Shown here: positions 14,692 to 22,977 of the stretch, one piece after another | Layout of the letters: every line of letters begins with the position of its first letter | Numbering within the stretch: position 1 is the stretch's first letter | NCBI RefSeq assembly: GCF_052055585.1 | Contig: NZ_CP170485.1 | Coordinates: 3,038,001-3,102,000 of the forward strand | DNA: 64,000 bases | Reading direction: 5' to 3' | Origin: Oceanicaulis sp052055585 | Lineage (GTDB): Bacteria; Pseudomonadota; Alphaproteobacteria; Caulobacterales; Maricaulaceae | Made by a program: the position numbers and the translations under genes | The notes under the pieces: generated by a model | Database searches by the model: none | What the model was told of the DNA's origin: nothing | What the model saw: only the letters and a program-made list of their open reading frames with translations

Positions 14692-15552
14692 TCAGCTCAT
14701 CTGCACATCGATGCGGCCGTCGGGATGGACGATGGCGCGCTTCATGCCCGGCGAATTGAACTGGGCGGTCACAGCGCCCGAGGCGTCCACAGCAATCAGC
14801 CCGCCTTCACCGCCCAGCCGCGCCACATCGCCAAGCGCGCCTTCAACGGCTTCGGCCAGCGGGCGTCCGGCGTATTTGACGCGGGCTGACACGTCCGCGG
14901 CAGCGTTGGCGCGCATGAAATACTCGCCCTGCCCGGTGCAGCTGACGGCCACGCGTTCATCCGCCCAGGTGCCCGAGCCGATGATTGGGGTATCGCCCAC
15001 CCGGCCCCAGACCTTGTTGAGCGTGCCGCCCGTGGAGGTCGCCGCCGCGAGCCGGCCGTCGAGATCGAGCGCCACAGCCCCCACTGTTCCGGTCGGGATC
15101 GGGCGCGGATCAGGGTCGGCGGCGGATTTGTAATAGCTGTCCGGGTCTTCAACCTGCGCCAGGCCCGTCTTCTCGGCAAAGGCTTCCGCGCCCTTGCCGG
15201 CCAGCAGGACGTGCGGGGTGTGCTCCATCACGGCGCGCGCCGCCCGGATCGGAGACAGAAATCCGGTCAGCGCCGAGACCGCCCCGGCATTGCGGGTCGG
15301 GCCGTCCATCACGGCGGCGTCCAGCTCATACCGGCCCGCCGCGTTCGGGGCGCTGCCCTTGCCCGCCACATAAAGGCCCGAGGCTTCGAGATCGGCGACC
15401 GCCTCGACCACCGCGTCCAGCGCGGACTGGCCGGCCATCAGCGCGGCGCGCGTGCGATTGGCCAGATCGGTGAGGTGCGCGATCTCGCGCTCATAGCTGC
15501 GATCGGCCAGAACGCCTGCGCCGCCGTGAAGAACCAGAACCGGTGTGGTCAT
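14692..15552 (-). CDS. Isoaspartyl peptidase / L-asparaginase (Ntn hydrolase)
   Basis: This plant-type asparaginase family member hydrolyses isoaspartyl dipeptides and L-asparagine after autocleavage into two subunits. The N-terminal LVLHGGAG motif is diagnostic. The autocleavage site and nucleophile are in PIPTGTVGAVALDLDG, Thr156 becoming the new N-terminus. TSTGGTLNKVWGRVGDTPIIGSG shapes the substrate pocket. The 286 residues are slightly short of E. coli IaaA (321) but typical for the bacterial short form. It stands alone, converging on ptsN. Confidence 0.92.
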   Translation of the reverse strand: MTTPVLVLHGGAGVLADRSYEREIAHLTDLANRTRAALMAGQSALDAVVEAVADLEASGLYVAGKGSAPNAAGRYELDAAVMDGPTRNAGAVSALTGFLSPIRAARAVMEHTPHVLLAGKGAEAFAEKTGLAQVEDPDSYYKSAADPDPRPIPTGTVGAVALDLDGRLAAATSTGGTLNKVWGRVGDTPIIGSGTWADERVAVSCTGQGEYFMRANAAADVSARVKYAGRPLAEAVEGALGDVARLGGEGGLIAVDASGAVTAQFNSPGMKRAIVHPDGRIDVQMS

Positions 15553-15753
15553 GCCGTCCTCGAAACTCGATGAATGAACTCAATGGATCGTGTGGCATTA
15601 ACACCGTGTGAGGCGGGGTGAAAGCGCGGCGTCATGCCCATGTGACATGCATTCCAATTTGCCGGGCGAGGCGCTATGTCAGAGGGGAGATCGGCGAGGG
15701 CTCCATCCCGTCGCCTCCAAGCCTTAGAACACTCACACCCAGGGGAGAGAGAC

Positions 15754-16527
15754 ATGGATTTCAAAGGCATTGCAGCCGTCGTCACCGGCGGCGCATCGGG
15801 TCTGGGCGAAGGCACCGCCCGTCGTCTGGCCGCTGAAGGCGCCAAGGTCACCCTGTTTGACCTCAATGAAGAGCGCGGCGAAGCCGTGGCCAAGGAGATC
15901 GGCGGCGTGTTCGCCAAAGTGAACGTGGCGGACGCCGAGAACGTCAAGGCCGGCTTTGAAAAGGCCCGCGCCGCCCACGGTCAGGAACGCGTTCTGGTGA
16001 ACTGCGCCGGCATTGGCTGGGCCGAGAAGACCGCGCGTCGCGCCTCCTCTGGCGATATCGTTATGCACCAGCTCGACAAGTTCCAGCTGGTGGTCAACGT
16101 CAACCTGATCGGCAGCTTCAACTGCGCCGCCATTTCCGCCTCGGGCATGCTGACGCTGGACCCGACCGAGTCCGGTCGTGGCGTCATCATCAACACCGCC
16201 TCGGTCGCGGCTCAGGACGGGCAGATCGGCCAGGTCGCCTATTCCGCCTCCAAGGGCGGGATTTACGGCATGACCCTGCCGATGGCGCGCGATCTGGCGC
16301 GTGAAGGCGTGCGGGTGAACACCATCCTGCCGGGCTTCTTTGAAACCCCGATCTACGAGCAGATGCCGCCGGAAGTGAAAGTGAACCTGGCCGCGAACCT
16401 GCAATTCCCGCAGCGCTTCGGCACCCCGGCCGAATACGCCGATCTGGTCGCCTTCATGGTGTCCAACGACTATATCAACGCCGAATGCGTCCGCCTGGAC
16501 GCCGGCGCGCGCATGCCCCCGAAATAA
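15754..16527 (+). CDS. SDR family 3-hydroxyacyl-CoA dehydrogenase-like (type II HSD10-like)
   Basis: This is a classical short-chain dehydrogenase of 257 residues. The cofactor motif TGGASGLGEG (11-20), NCAG (83-86) and catalytic Ser150, Tyr163 and Lys167 (INTASVAA, VAYSASKGG) are all present. Asp37 after the second strand (LFDLNEE) suggests NAD(H). The pattern GRGVIINTASVAAQDGQIGQ is typical of HSD17B10-like 3-hydroxyacyl-CoA dehydrogenases, acting in fatty-acid or branched-chain amino-acid breakdown. The start at 15754 follows a GGGGAGAGAG ribosome-binding site. A terminator follows. Confidence 0.88.
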   Translation: MDFKGIAAVVTGGASGLGEGTARRLAAEGAKVTLFDLNEERGEAVAKEIGGVFAKVNVADAENVKAGFEKARAAHGQERVLVNCAGIGWAEKTARRASSGDIVMHQLDKFQLVVNVNLIGSFNCAAISASGMLTLDPTESGRGVIINTASVAAQDGQIGQVAYSASKGGIYGMTLPMARDLAREGVRVNTILPGFFETPIYEQMPPEVKVNLAANLQFPQRFGTPAEYADLVAFMVSNDYINAECVRLDAGARMPPK

Positions 16528-16550
16528 GGGCGATGCAGCGCTGAAACACA

Positions 16551-16581
16551 AACCCCGGAGCCTGTGCTCCGGGGTTTTTTT
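16551..16581 (+). terminator. Terminator after the SDR gene
   Basis: The perfect 10-bp stem AACCCCGGAG/CTCCGGGGTT with a 6-base loop is followed by TTTTT. Confidence 0.9.
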
Positions 16582-16729
16582 GTCTCCGGGCCCAGACTTG
16601 TCCACGCGGGCGGGCCGAGCCGTACACTGGCGGCGCTCTTTCTCAGCCTGAATCTCGAACCCGACCCGAACCGACGGGATGGTAGTCGTAGTAGGAGCCC
16701 TCTCTTATGAGAGTCGCACGACTCCCACG

Positions 16730-16755
16730 AAAAAGCCGGACCCGAAGGCCCGGCT
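16730..16755 (-). terminator. Terminator of the CC0125-type lipoprotein gene
   Basis: Read on the minus strand, AGCCGG-GCCTTCGGGT-CCGGCT is followed by TTTTT. It lies about 25 bases after the stop at 16781. To its left, 16582-16729 holds small inverted repeats (CTCTC TTAT GAGAG at 16700-16713) but no gene I can support. Confidence 0.75.
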
Positions 16756-16780
16756 CTTGCGACTTTCAAATGTGAACGCG

Positions 16781-17299
16781 CTAATTCGTAACGGGTCTTT
16801 GAACGCGCGGACCCAGATTGGCGATGACCTCGCGGGCGTTGAACGCGTCCGGCGCATCCGGAATGGCGCCGCGGCCCAGCACGATCTCCGCCATCGCTTC
16901 ATAGCGGGTGACCTCGCGCAGGTTCACATCATTCCAGAACGGATCGTACCGGCCATACCAGCCATAGGCCGGGTGGTAATAGCGGTACTGGAGCCCGAAA
17001 CGGTCATAGCTGGATGACCCCACCAGCCGTGTATCGCTTTCGGTGTCGCGCTGGGTGAGACGGAAATAATCATAGCCCTGATCGAGCGTCAGCTCGGCGG
17101 CGCGATACAGAAGATAGGTCTCCACCGTGTCGCGATCGGTCAGCGAATTGCCGCTGAAGCTGATCCGGAAGCGGTCGGATTCCACTTGCTGTTCGGTCAG
17201 CCCGTAGCGGGACTCGCCGGCGGGGGCGTAGGGGGTGGGGCCGCTGGCGCAACTCGCCAGCACGGCTGCAAGGCTGATGACGGCGACTGTTCTCAGCAT
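16781..17299 (-). CDS. CC0125/CC1285-type lipoprotein
   Basis: A predicted lipoprotein of 172 residues: the signal peptide LRTVAVISLAAVLASCAS ends with a lipobox whose cysteine is at about residue 17. The mature part has YGLTEQQVESDRFRISFSGN followed by SLTDRDTVETYLLYRAAELT and GYDYFRL, which match the alphaproteobacterial lipoprotein family named after Caulobacter CC0125 and CC1285. Its function is unknown. The end is rich in aromatic residues (YRYYHPAYGWYGRYDPFW). ATG 17299 with AGAGGGA upstream is preferred to the longer frame starting at 17356, because only the former gives a signal peptide at the N-terminus. Confidence 0.75.
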   Translation of the reverse strand: MLRTVAVISLAAVLASCASGPTPYAPAGESRYGLTEQQVESDRFRISFSGNSLTDRDTVETYLLYRAAELTLDQGYDYFRLTQRDTESDTRLVGSSSYDRFGLQYRYYHPAYGWYGRYDPFWNDVNLREVTRYEAMAEIVLGRGAIPDAPDAFNAREVIANLGPRVQRPVTN

Positions 17300-17403
17300 G
17301 ATCGGATCCCTCTCATGACGTGCATCATGGTGAATATGGGGGGAAGTCGATGCCAAGTGAAGGCGCAGACGCCCAGATTTAATCCTTCAGGCCGGGCGGG
17401 CGC

Positions 17404-17559
17404 CTAGAACTGGATCAGCCGACCGCGCAGCAGGACCATGTTGCGATCCGCCTGCATGAGCTTGCGTCCGGCGGGGGACAGGGTGCGGCCTTGTCCGGCG
17501 TTCGCGGCGGTGCGGGCGGTTTTCCGGGCCAGCGCCAGAATGTTCATTGAGCGTCGCAT
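17404..17559 (-). CDS. Small basic protein, 51 residues, unknown
   Basis: A short frame starting ATG-CGA-CGC is preceded by a strong ribosome-binding site (AGGAGAG, 7 bases upstream). The product is basic and Arg-rich (MRRSMNILALARKTARTAAN, then GRTLSPAGRKLMQADRNMVLLRGRLIQF), with no signal peptide or membrane helix. It lies between a TPR protein gene and the lipoprotein gene, all on the minus strand. No family was recognised. The good Shine-Dalgarno sequence is the main support. Confidence 0.5.
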   Translation of the reverse strand: MRRSMNILALARKTARTAANAGQGRTLSPAGRKLMQADRNMVLLRGRLIQF

Positions 17560-17618
17560 GGGTCTCTCCTGAGCGGTCACTGGAAGAGCATGCGCGTCAG
17601 GGTTGTTCCTGAAAAGCC

Positions 17619-18251
17619 CTATCCCGTGCGGCGGGCGTCAATGATCTGGCCGCGCAACAGAAGAATATCAATGTTTTCAGGGTCCAGACGGCGCGCGGCC
17701 TCGATGTCAGACAGGGCGGCGTCAAAGTCGCCCTTGCCCAGACGGGCGCGGGCGCGCAGCTGATACGCCACAGGGTTCGCCGCATCCTGCTCCAGCGCCA
17801 GGCTGGAGGCGGCTTCAGCGGCGTCAAAATCCTCAAGCGCGATATGAACCCCTGCAATGCCGGCCTGAAGCTCGGCGCGCTCGGGCGCAAACGCCAGCGC
17901 CTGTTCGAAACTGATCCGGGCCTGCTCGTACTCCCCGGCGGCGACAAAGGCCTCCCCGGACTGGGCCAGCATGAGGGCGCGGCTCAGATCGCTCGCCATC
18001 TGGGCGGATTGGGCGGCCTCTCGCAGACGCAGCGCGCCGGGCGCTTCCTGACCCAGCGCAATCAGGGCCAGAGACACGCAATGCTCGGCCGGCCAGCCGC
18101 CGCCCTGATGACGCCAGGTCAGGGCGTCCTCATAGGCGTTCTCGGCATCATCCTGAATGGCGCTCAGACAGGCTTCCAGCCGCGCCTGATCGCTCGGGGG
18201 CGGGGTCTGGGCGAAGGCCAGAGACAGGGTCAGAAGGATCACAGGCGCCAT
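17619..18251 (-). CDS. Exported TPR-repeat protein
   Basis: The protein has 210 residues, with a short signal peptide (APVILLTLSLAFAQT) and a periplasmic part that ends in at least three tetratricopeptide repeats: ALMLAQSGEAFVAAGEYEQA, then FAPERAELQAGIAGVHIALEDFDAA, then NPVAYQLRARARLGKGDFDAA. The N-terminal region (CLSAIQDDAENAYEDALTWR with a second Cys in AEHCVSLA) could hold a disulfide. TPR proteins mediate protein contacts; partners are unknown. GGGAAACC serves as ribosome-binding site. Confidence 0.75.
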   Translation of the reverse strand: MAPVILLTLSLAFAQTPPPSDQARLEACLSAIQDDAENAYEDALTWRHQGGGWPAEHCVSLALIALGQEAPGALRLREAAQSAQMASDLSRALMLAQSGEAFVAAGEYEQARISFEQALAFAPERAELQAGIAGVHIALEDFDAAEAASSLALEQDAANPVAYQLRARARLGKGDFDAALSDIEAARRLDPENIDILLLRGQIIDARRTG

Positions 18252-18313
18252 GACGGGGTTTCCCAGAGGCTGAAATGACGTCTAAGCCTAGCGGGCCAGT
18301 CCGGGAGACGTCC

Positions 18314-19165
18314 ATGAGCGCACGCAGCATCACCCTTTACGGCTTCGGCTTCACCGCCCGCGCCATCGCCCGGCGGATGCATGAGGATGGCTGGCGGGTG
18401 GTCGCGACAACGCGCTCCAGCGAACAGGCGCACGCGATCGCGGCGTCGGGCTATGAGCCGGTGCTTGCAGATCCCGCTGACGCCTCAGGCTGTCAGGCCT
18501 TGCAGGACGCCGCCCGGGCGTCAGATGCGCTGGTGCTTTGCGCCCCGCCCGGAGAGGGTGGAGATCCCTTTCAGCCTGCTCTGGCGTCGGTTGATCTGGG
18601 CGGTAAATGGCTCGGCTATCTGTCCACCACGGGGGTTTATGGTGATCGTCAGGGCGGCTGGGCGTTCGAATATGACGCCCCGACCCCGGGGCAGGATCGC
18701 TCCATCCGTCGAGCGCACGCCGAAGCGCACTGGCTGGACCGTGGCGCGCGTCTGTTCCGGCTGGCGGGGATTTATGGTCCGGGCCGCTCGGCCTTTGACC
18801 GGCTGGAGGCGGAGAAGACGGTGTTTGACAAACCCGGCCACGTCTTCTGCCGCGTGCATGTGGACGATATCGCCCAGGCGGTTTCGCGCGCCATCGCCCG
18901 GCCCGACGCGAGCGGCGCGTTCAATCTCGCGGATGACTGGCCGGACACCCAGCCCAATGTCATGACCGGGGCGGCGCAGATCGCCGGCCGTCCGGCCCCG
19001 CATATCGAACCCTTTGACCCACAGAACGCCACCCGCATGCAGGCGAGTTTTTATGCTGAATGTCGCCGCGTTTCGAACGCCCGCACCAAGGCCGCGCTGG
19101 GCTGGCGGCCTCGCTATCCGAGCTGGCGGGAAGGGCTTCAGGCGATTTGGGATCAGCGAGACTAG
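18314..19165 (+). CDS. NAD-dependent epimerase/dehydratase-like SDR (YeeZ-type)
   Basis: The protein has 283 residues. The N-terminal ITLYGFGFTARAIARRMHEDG is a Rossmann motif with a GxGxxA-like pattern as in the YeeZ-type atypical SDRs. YLSTTGVYGDRQGGWAFE supplies the Tyr of the active-site region, and RLAGIYGPGRSAFDRL and FCRVHVDDIAQAVSRAI are typical of epimerase-like proteins. Substrate unknown. ATG 18314 with CGGGAGACG upstream is chosen; an upstream ATG at 18275 would add 13 non-family residues. It converges with the next gene, stop codons overlapping in CTAG. Confidence 0.78.
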   Translation: MSARSITLYGFGFTARAIARRMHEDGWRVVATTRSSEQAHAIAASGYEPVLADPADASGCQALQDAARASDALVLCAPPGEGGDPFQPALASVDLGGKWLGYLSTTGVYGDRQGGWAFEYDAPTPGQDRSIRRAHAEAHWLDRGARLFRLAGIYGPGRSAFDRLEAEKTVFDKPGHVFCRVHVDDIAQAVSRAIARPDASGAFNLADDWPDTQPNVMTGAAQIAGRPAPHIEPFDPQNATRMQASFYAECRRVSNARTKAALGWRPRYPSWREGLQAIWDQRD

Positions 19166-19905
19166 CTGCTGACGCTTTCAATCATCCGTACCAGCGCCTT
19201 GAGGTCCTCGGGCGCGCTCAGCCCGTGATCGCCCGCCTTGGACAGCTCATAGCGCACATCGTTTGAGGTGATCTGTTCGAGCACCCGCAGGCCATGGCTC
19301 CAGGGCACGTCCCGGTCATGCCAGCCATGCAGGATGCGCACCGGGCCTTCAAACGGAATGGGCGCGTTGAGCACACTCCAGTTCCGGCCATCCTCGATCA
19401 GTGTCTTGGTGATCGGATAGGGCGGGCCATAGGGGTTGGGACGCAGCCACTGGCCTTCGTCCTCGATCTGCTGGCGGATGTGGAAGGGTAATTGCTCCCA
19501 GATCAGGGTTTCGGTGAAATCCGCCGCCGGGGCGACCAGCACCAGCGCCTTCACTTTTTCAGGACGCGCCAGGGCCAGCAGCAGCGCCATCCAGCCGCCC
19601 ATGGACGACCCGACAAGGATTTGCGGACCTGTGGTTTGCTGATCCAGCATGGCGAGCGCGTCCTCACGCCACTGGCTGATCGTGGCGTCCTCCCAGGCGC
19701 CGTCCGACGCCCCGTGCGCGCTGTAATCAAAGCGCAGGAAGGCGCGCCCGGCGTCGTCCGCCCACGCCTGCAACGCGGTCGCCTTGGTTCCGGTCATGTC
19801 CGACTTGAACCCGCCCAGAAACATCACGCCGGGGCCGGATCCATCCCGCTTGTGGAAGGCGAGGCCGGGCTGGCCGGGGCGTTCAAGGCGTTGCGGTTCG
19901 GTCAT
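19162..19905 (-). CDS. Alpha/beta hydrolase (ABHD10-like)
   Basis: This is a 247-residue serine hydrolase. The nucleophile elbow GSSMGGWMA contains the catalytic Ser; Asp is in HGWHDRDVPW and His in AGDHGLSAPED, all in canonical order. VMFLGGFKSDMTGTKATAL is the oxyanion-hole region and resembles mitochondrial ABHD10, a thioesterase and acyl-glucuronide esterase. The true substrate is unknown. It has AGGGAG as ribosome-binding site and stands divergent from the two glycosyltransferase genes. Confidence 0.82.
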   Translation of the reverse strand: MTEPQRLERPGQPGLAFHKRDGSGPGVMFLGGFKSDMTGTKATALQAWADDAGRAFLRFDYSAHGASDGAWEDATISQWREDALAMLDQQTTGPQILVGSSMGGWMALLLALARPEKVKALVLVAPAADFTETLIWEQLPFHIRQQIEDEGQWLRPNPYGPPYPITKTLIEDGRNWSVLNAPIPFEGPVRILHGWHDRDVPWSHGLRVLEQITSNDVRYELSKAGDHGLSAPEDLKALVRMIESVSS

Positions 19906-20012
19906 GGTGATCTCCCTGGCGGCGCCGTCATGGTTTACGGACCCGCCCGGTCGCGGTTATCTGAAGGGCTTGCGGGCCGTCAACCGGTCCGGCGATCAGA
20001 AGGCGTACGCGT

Positions 20013-21131
20013 TTGAACATCTTGCAGGTCATCCCCCAGATGCATGCGGGCGGCGCCGAGCGCACGGTGATCGAGGTGGCGCAGGCGATTGTCGAGGATG
20101 GCGGCAAGGCGATCGTGGTCAGTTGCGGCGGCCGGCTGGTTTCAGACCTTGAAGCGGTGGGCGCCCATCATGTCACCCTGGATGTGAAGACCAAGAACCC
20201 GCTGAAGATCTGGACCAATGCGGCCAGGCTGTCCAAGCTCATCGCGGATGAGCAGATCGACATCATCCATGCCCGCTCCCGCGCCCCGGCCTGGAGCGCG
20301 AAATGGGCGGCGCGTCGGGCGCTCATCCCGTTCGTGACCACCTATCACGGTTTCTACAAGGCCAGGGGCAAGCTCAAGCGCTGGTACAATTCCATCATGG
20401 CGCAGGGTGATCTGGTGATCGCCAATTCCGAGTTCACCGCCGCCCATGTGCGTGATGAGCATGAGATCGAGGAGCGCCGTTTGCGGGTGATCCCGCGCGG
20501 GGTGGATCTTGACCTGTTTGACCCCGCCAAGGTCAGCCCGGACCGGATCAAGGCGCAACGCGCCAGCTGGGGGGCGGGCCCGGAACGACTGGCGATCATG
20601 CTGCCCGGCCGCCTGACCCGCTGGAAGGGGCAGGGCCTGATGATCGAGGCGCTGGCGCGATTGAAGCTTGATCCGGCGCCCTTGCTGGTCTGCCTTGGGG
20701 AAGGCGGAGACAAGCTCGACTATCAGGCCGAGCTGAAGACGGCGGCGGAACAGGCCGGAATTGATCTGGCTCTGCCCGGACACACGACTGACATTGCGGC
20801 GGCTTATCTGGCGGCGGATCTTGTGGTCTGCCCCTCGCTTGAGCCTGAAGCCTTCGGCCGGACCGCGGCGGAGGCCCAGGCCATGGGCGCACGGGTCATT
20901 GTCGCGGATCATGGCGGCGCCCGCGAAGTCGTGCGCGAGGGTGAAACCGGCTGGCGCGCGGCGCCGGGCGACCCGGACGCCTGGGCGGAGGCGGTCAAAG
21001 CCGCCTTGTCACTGAACGCCGAAGGCGCCAACACTCTGGCGCAGGCGGCGCGCAAGAGGGTGCGGACGCATTTTTCCAAGACGCAACTGCAACAAGCCAC
21101 CTTGCGGGTCTATCGGGAGCTTCTAGACTAA
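20013..21131 (+). CDS. Glycosyltransferase family 4
   Basis: A GT-B fold retaining glycosyltransferase of 372 residues, likely acting on the cytoplasmic side in LPS core or capsule synthesis. LQVIPQMHAGGAERTVIEVA at the N-terminus, IANSEFTAAHV with VIPRGVDLDLFDP in the middle, and PSLEPEAFGRTAAEAQAMGA (the E-x7-E nucleotide-sugar motif) are hallmarks. It apparently starts with TTG (no ATG is in position and the family motif begins at once). The next gene, a family 9 glycosyltransferase, begins 4 bases after its stop, so they form an operon. Confidence 0.85.
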   Translation: MNILQVIPQMHAGGAERTVIEVAQAIVEDGGKAIVVSCGGRLVSDLEAVGAHHVTLDVKTKNPLKIWTNAARLSKLIADEQIDIIHARSRAPAWSAKWAARRALIPFVTTYHGFYKARGKLKRWYNSIMAQGDLVIANSEFTAAHVRDEHEIEERRLRVIPRGVDLDLFDPAKVSPDRIKAQRASWGAGPERLAIMLPGRLTRWKGQGLMIEALARLKLDPAPLLVCLGEGGDKLDYQAELKTAAEQAGIDLALPGHTTDIAAAYLAADLVVCPSLEPEAFGRTAAEAQAMGARVIVADHGGAREVVREGETGWRAAPGDPDAWAEAVKAALSLNAEGANTLAQAARKRVRTHFSKTQLQQATLRVYRELLD

Positions 21132-21135
21132 GCCC

Positions 21136-22122
21136 ATGTCTGAAGACGATGCTGACAAAGAACAGGTTCTCGTGATCCATGAAGGCGACCTCACCGAGGT
21201 CGTCCGCATGCTCGCGCCCGCCAAGATGATCCGCAATCATCACCGCAAGGCGCGGATCACGCTGCTGTGCGGCGAGGAATATGAGGGCCTGCTCAAGCAC
21301 TGCCCCTATTTCAATGCGGTCGAGACCAATCTCGAGGATACCGCCAAGCGCAGCTTCTTTGACCGCCTCAAGGCCGCCCGCAATTCCGGTTTCGACGTGA
21401 TCTATGATCTGTGCGGCACCGAGGGCGCCAAGAAGATCGGCCGCGCTGTCCGCTTCTCGCGCACCCGCTGGGTCAGCGCCGCGCCGCGTTCGGATCGGCC
21501 CGGACACCCGCTTGAGCAGATGGCGGGCTATCTGGGCGAGGCGGGTCTGGGCCCGACCCATTATCGTCTGGGCGAGGCGACGCCGCCGGATCTGAGCTGG
21601 ATTGATTTCGTCGCCAAGCGCTCGCGGACGCTCGAACCTGAATATTTTGGTCTTCTGGGCCGGTACGCCCTGTTTGCCCCGGCGGGCGATGATGTGGTTC
21701 CCGCGCAGCGCTGGCCCAAGGAGCGCTGGGCGTCCCTGGCGCACGAGCTTCTGGAAGCGGGCGTGGAGCCGGTGATTGTCGGCGGTCCCAACACCCGTGA
21801 GGTCGGGCGCTACGTGGCGCATGTCACACCCGGCGCGCGCGACCTGACCGGCCGGGCCAATCTGATCCAGCTGGCGGGGCTGGGCCGCAAGGCCAGCTGC
21901 GCCTTTGGTGAGGCCGCGGGACTGCTGCACCTGATGGCCGCTGCAGGTTCGCCCTCCGTGCTGTTCCATCCCGGTGAGAACGCGCCTCTGGAAAGCTCGC
22001 CGCGGGGCCAGTCTCCGACCTTGCTGATGCACGCGCCGACGCTGGCGCAGATCAACGCCAAGGAAGCGGTTCAGGCCATGCGCTGCGCTGGAGGCTTCTC
22101 AGACGCGTCAAACGCGGCCTGA
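21136..22122 (+). CDS. Glycosyltransferase family 9 (heptosyltransferase-like)
   Basis: A GT-B fold protein of 328 residues. VLVIHEGDLTEVVRMLAPAKMIRNHH, DVIYDLCGTEGAKKIGRAVRFS and YALFAPAGDDVVPAQRWPKERWASLAHEL are the family 9 landmarks; the last aligns with the ADP-heptose-binding PGxxxxxKRWP region. The usual DTGxxH acceptor motif is not clear: GEAAGLLHLMAAAGSP stands at that place, with AAG in place of DTG, so specificity may differ from true WaaC/WaaF. It is probably co-transcribed with the preceding family 4 enzyme, pointing to LPS core assembly. Confidence 0.8.
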   Translation: MSEDDADKEQVLVIHEGDLTEVVRMLAPAKMIRNHHRKARITLLCGEEYEGLLKHCPYFNAVETNLEDTAKRSFFDRLKAARNSGFDVIYDLCGTEGAKKIGRAVRFSRTRWVSAAPRSDRPGHPLEQMAGYLGEAGLGPTHYRLGEATPPDLSWIDFVAKRSRTLEPEYFGLLGRYALFAPAGDDVVPAQRWPKERWASLAHELLEAGVEPVIVGGPNTREVGRYVAHVTPGARDLTGRANLIQLAGLGRKASCAFGEAAGLLHLMAAAGSPSVLFHPGENAPLESSPRGQSPTLLMHAPTLAQINAKEAVQAMRCAGGFSDASNAA

Positions 22123-22209
22123 GCACCTTGATTTTCGCGCCCTGATCGCGATATTCGCTACCGATCCCGCGCAAACTCGGTTAGCTTGCGCGCTTTACAC
22201 GCAGTCGCC

Positions 22210-22257
22210 ATGGAGAAGACGCATAGCTCGACGTCCGCATGCCGCGCCCCCGCCTAA
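22210..22257 (+). other. Short upstream reading frame overlapping the infC start
   Basis: ATG GAG AAG ... GCC TAA encodes 15 residues in a different frame and spans the infC ribosome-binding site and start codon. It may be chance, or it may compete with or couple to initiation at the rare infC codon. It has no clear ribosome-binding site of its own. Confidence 0.25.
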
Positions 22258-22762
22258 GAAAGAAGGGCCGCGCATCAACAGAGAAATCCGCGTACCGCGG
22301 GTTCTGTTAATTGATGAATCTGGGGAAAAACAAGGTGAAATGCCGATCGACGCCGCGCTGGAAGCGGCGGCCGAGGTCGGGCTTGACCTTGTAGAGGTTT
22401 CGCCGAACGCCAATCCGCCGGTCTGCAAGATCGTTGATTACGGCAAGCTCAAATACCAAGAGCAAAAGAAGAAGGCCGAGGCCCGCAAGAAACAGAAGAC
22501 CCAGGACGTCAAGGAAATCAAAATGCGTCCGAACATCGACATCCACGATTACCAGGTCAAAACCAAGGCGATGACCCGGTTCTTCGAGGATGGCGACAAG
22601 GTCAAGGTCACCCTGCGGTTCCGGGGGCGCGAAATGGCGCACCAGGAACGCGGCATGGATGTGATGAAGCGCGTCAAGGAAGACTTCGCCGAGCTGGCCA
22701 AGGTCGAGCTTGAGCCCAAGCTTGAAGGCCGCCAGATGATCATGGTGATGGCGCCGCGCTAA
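22223..22762 (+). CDS. infC: Translation initiation factor IF-3 (probable AUA start)
   Basis: IF-3 binds the 30S subunit, checks the initiator codon and prevents premature 50S joining. The frame reads INREIRVPRVLLIDESGEKQ (IF-3 N-domain), an Lys-rich linker (YQEQKKKAEARKKQK) and the C-domain KEIKMRPNIDIHDYQVKTK. The first in-frame ATG (22340) would delete most of the N-domain. An ATA at 22223 lies 5 bases after GGAGAA (22212-22217) and gives 179 residues, beginning xARRPHAAPPPKKEGPRINR. Rare AUU/AUC/AUA starts are known for infC and allow autoregulation, because IF-3 itself rejects such codons. Confidence 0.9.
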   Translation: MARRPHAAPPPKKEGPRINREIRVPRVLLIDESGEKQGEMPIDAALEAAAEVGLDLVEVSPNANPPVCKIVDYGKLKYQEQKKKAEARKKQKTQDVKEIKMRPNIDIHDYQVKTKAMTRFFEDGDKVKVTLRFRGREMAHQERGMDVMKRVKEDFAELAKVELEPKLEGRQMIMVMAPR

Positions 22763-22786
22763 GCGCTCCAGAACCAGGGCTGATCT

Positions 22787-22823
22787 AAAAAAACCCTATC
22801 GCTCGTTGGCGGTAGGGTTTTTT
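22787..22823 (+). terminator. Terminator after infC
   Basis: A-run plus CCCTATCGC pairs with GCGGTAGGG plus T-run (one G-U pair), 5-base loop, then seven T. It separates infC from the repeat-domain genes. Confidence 0.88.
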
Positions 22824-22977
22824 CATGCGCCGTTCAGGTTTGTCCGGCCATCTTTCCCTCAACGCATTCGCGCAAAACGGTCGCAGGCGAAACGTTTCGT
22901 CTGGCCCTTTTAACCATCCCTGATTAGGGTGTGCAGATGAACCGCACAACTCAGCGGGGGACTATGGGGGACGTATC

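Noticed and set aside
16600..16700. tRNA-like pattern (GGGTTCGAGATTC on the minus strand)
   Set aside because: The flanking bases do not pair as a T-arm, and no acceptor or anticodon arm can be drawn.
17404..17660. Similarity between the ends of the 51-residue protein (MVLLRGRLI) and the TPR protein (ILLLRGQII)
   Set aside because: Only about nine residues match with nothing else in common, so chance is more likely than a shared origin.
22340..22762. infC starting at the first in-frame ATG (22340)
   Set aside because: This would remove the conserved N-domain sequence INREIRVPRVLLIDESGEKQ that is encoded in frame just upstream.
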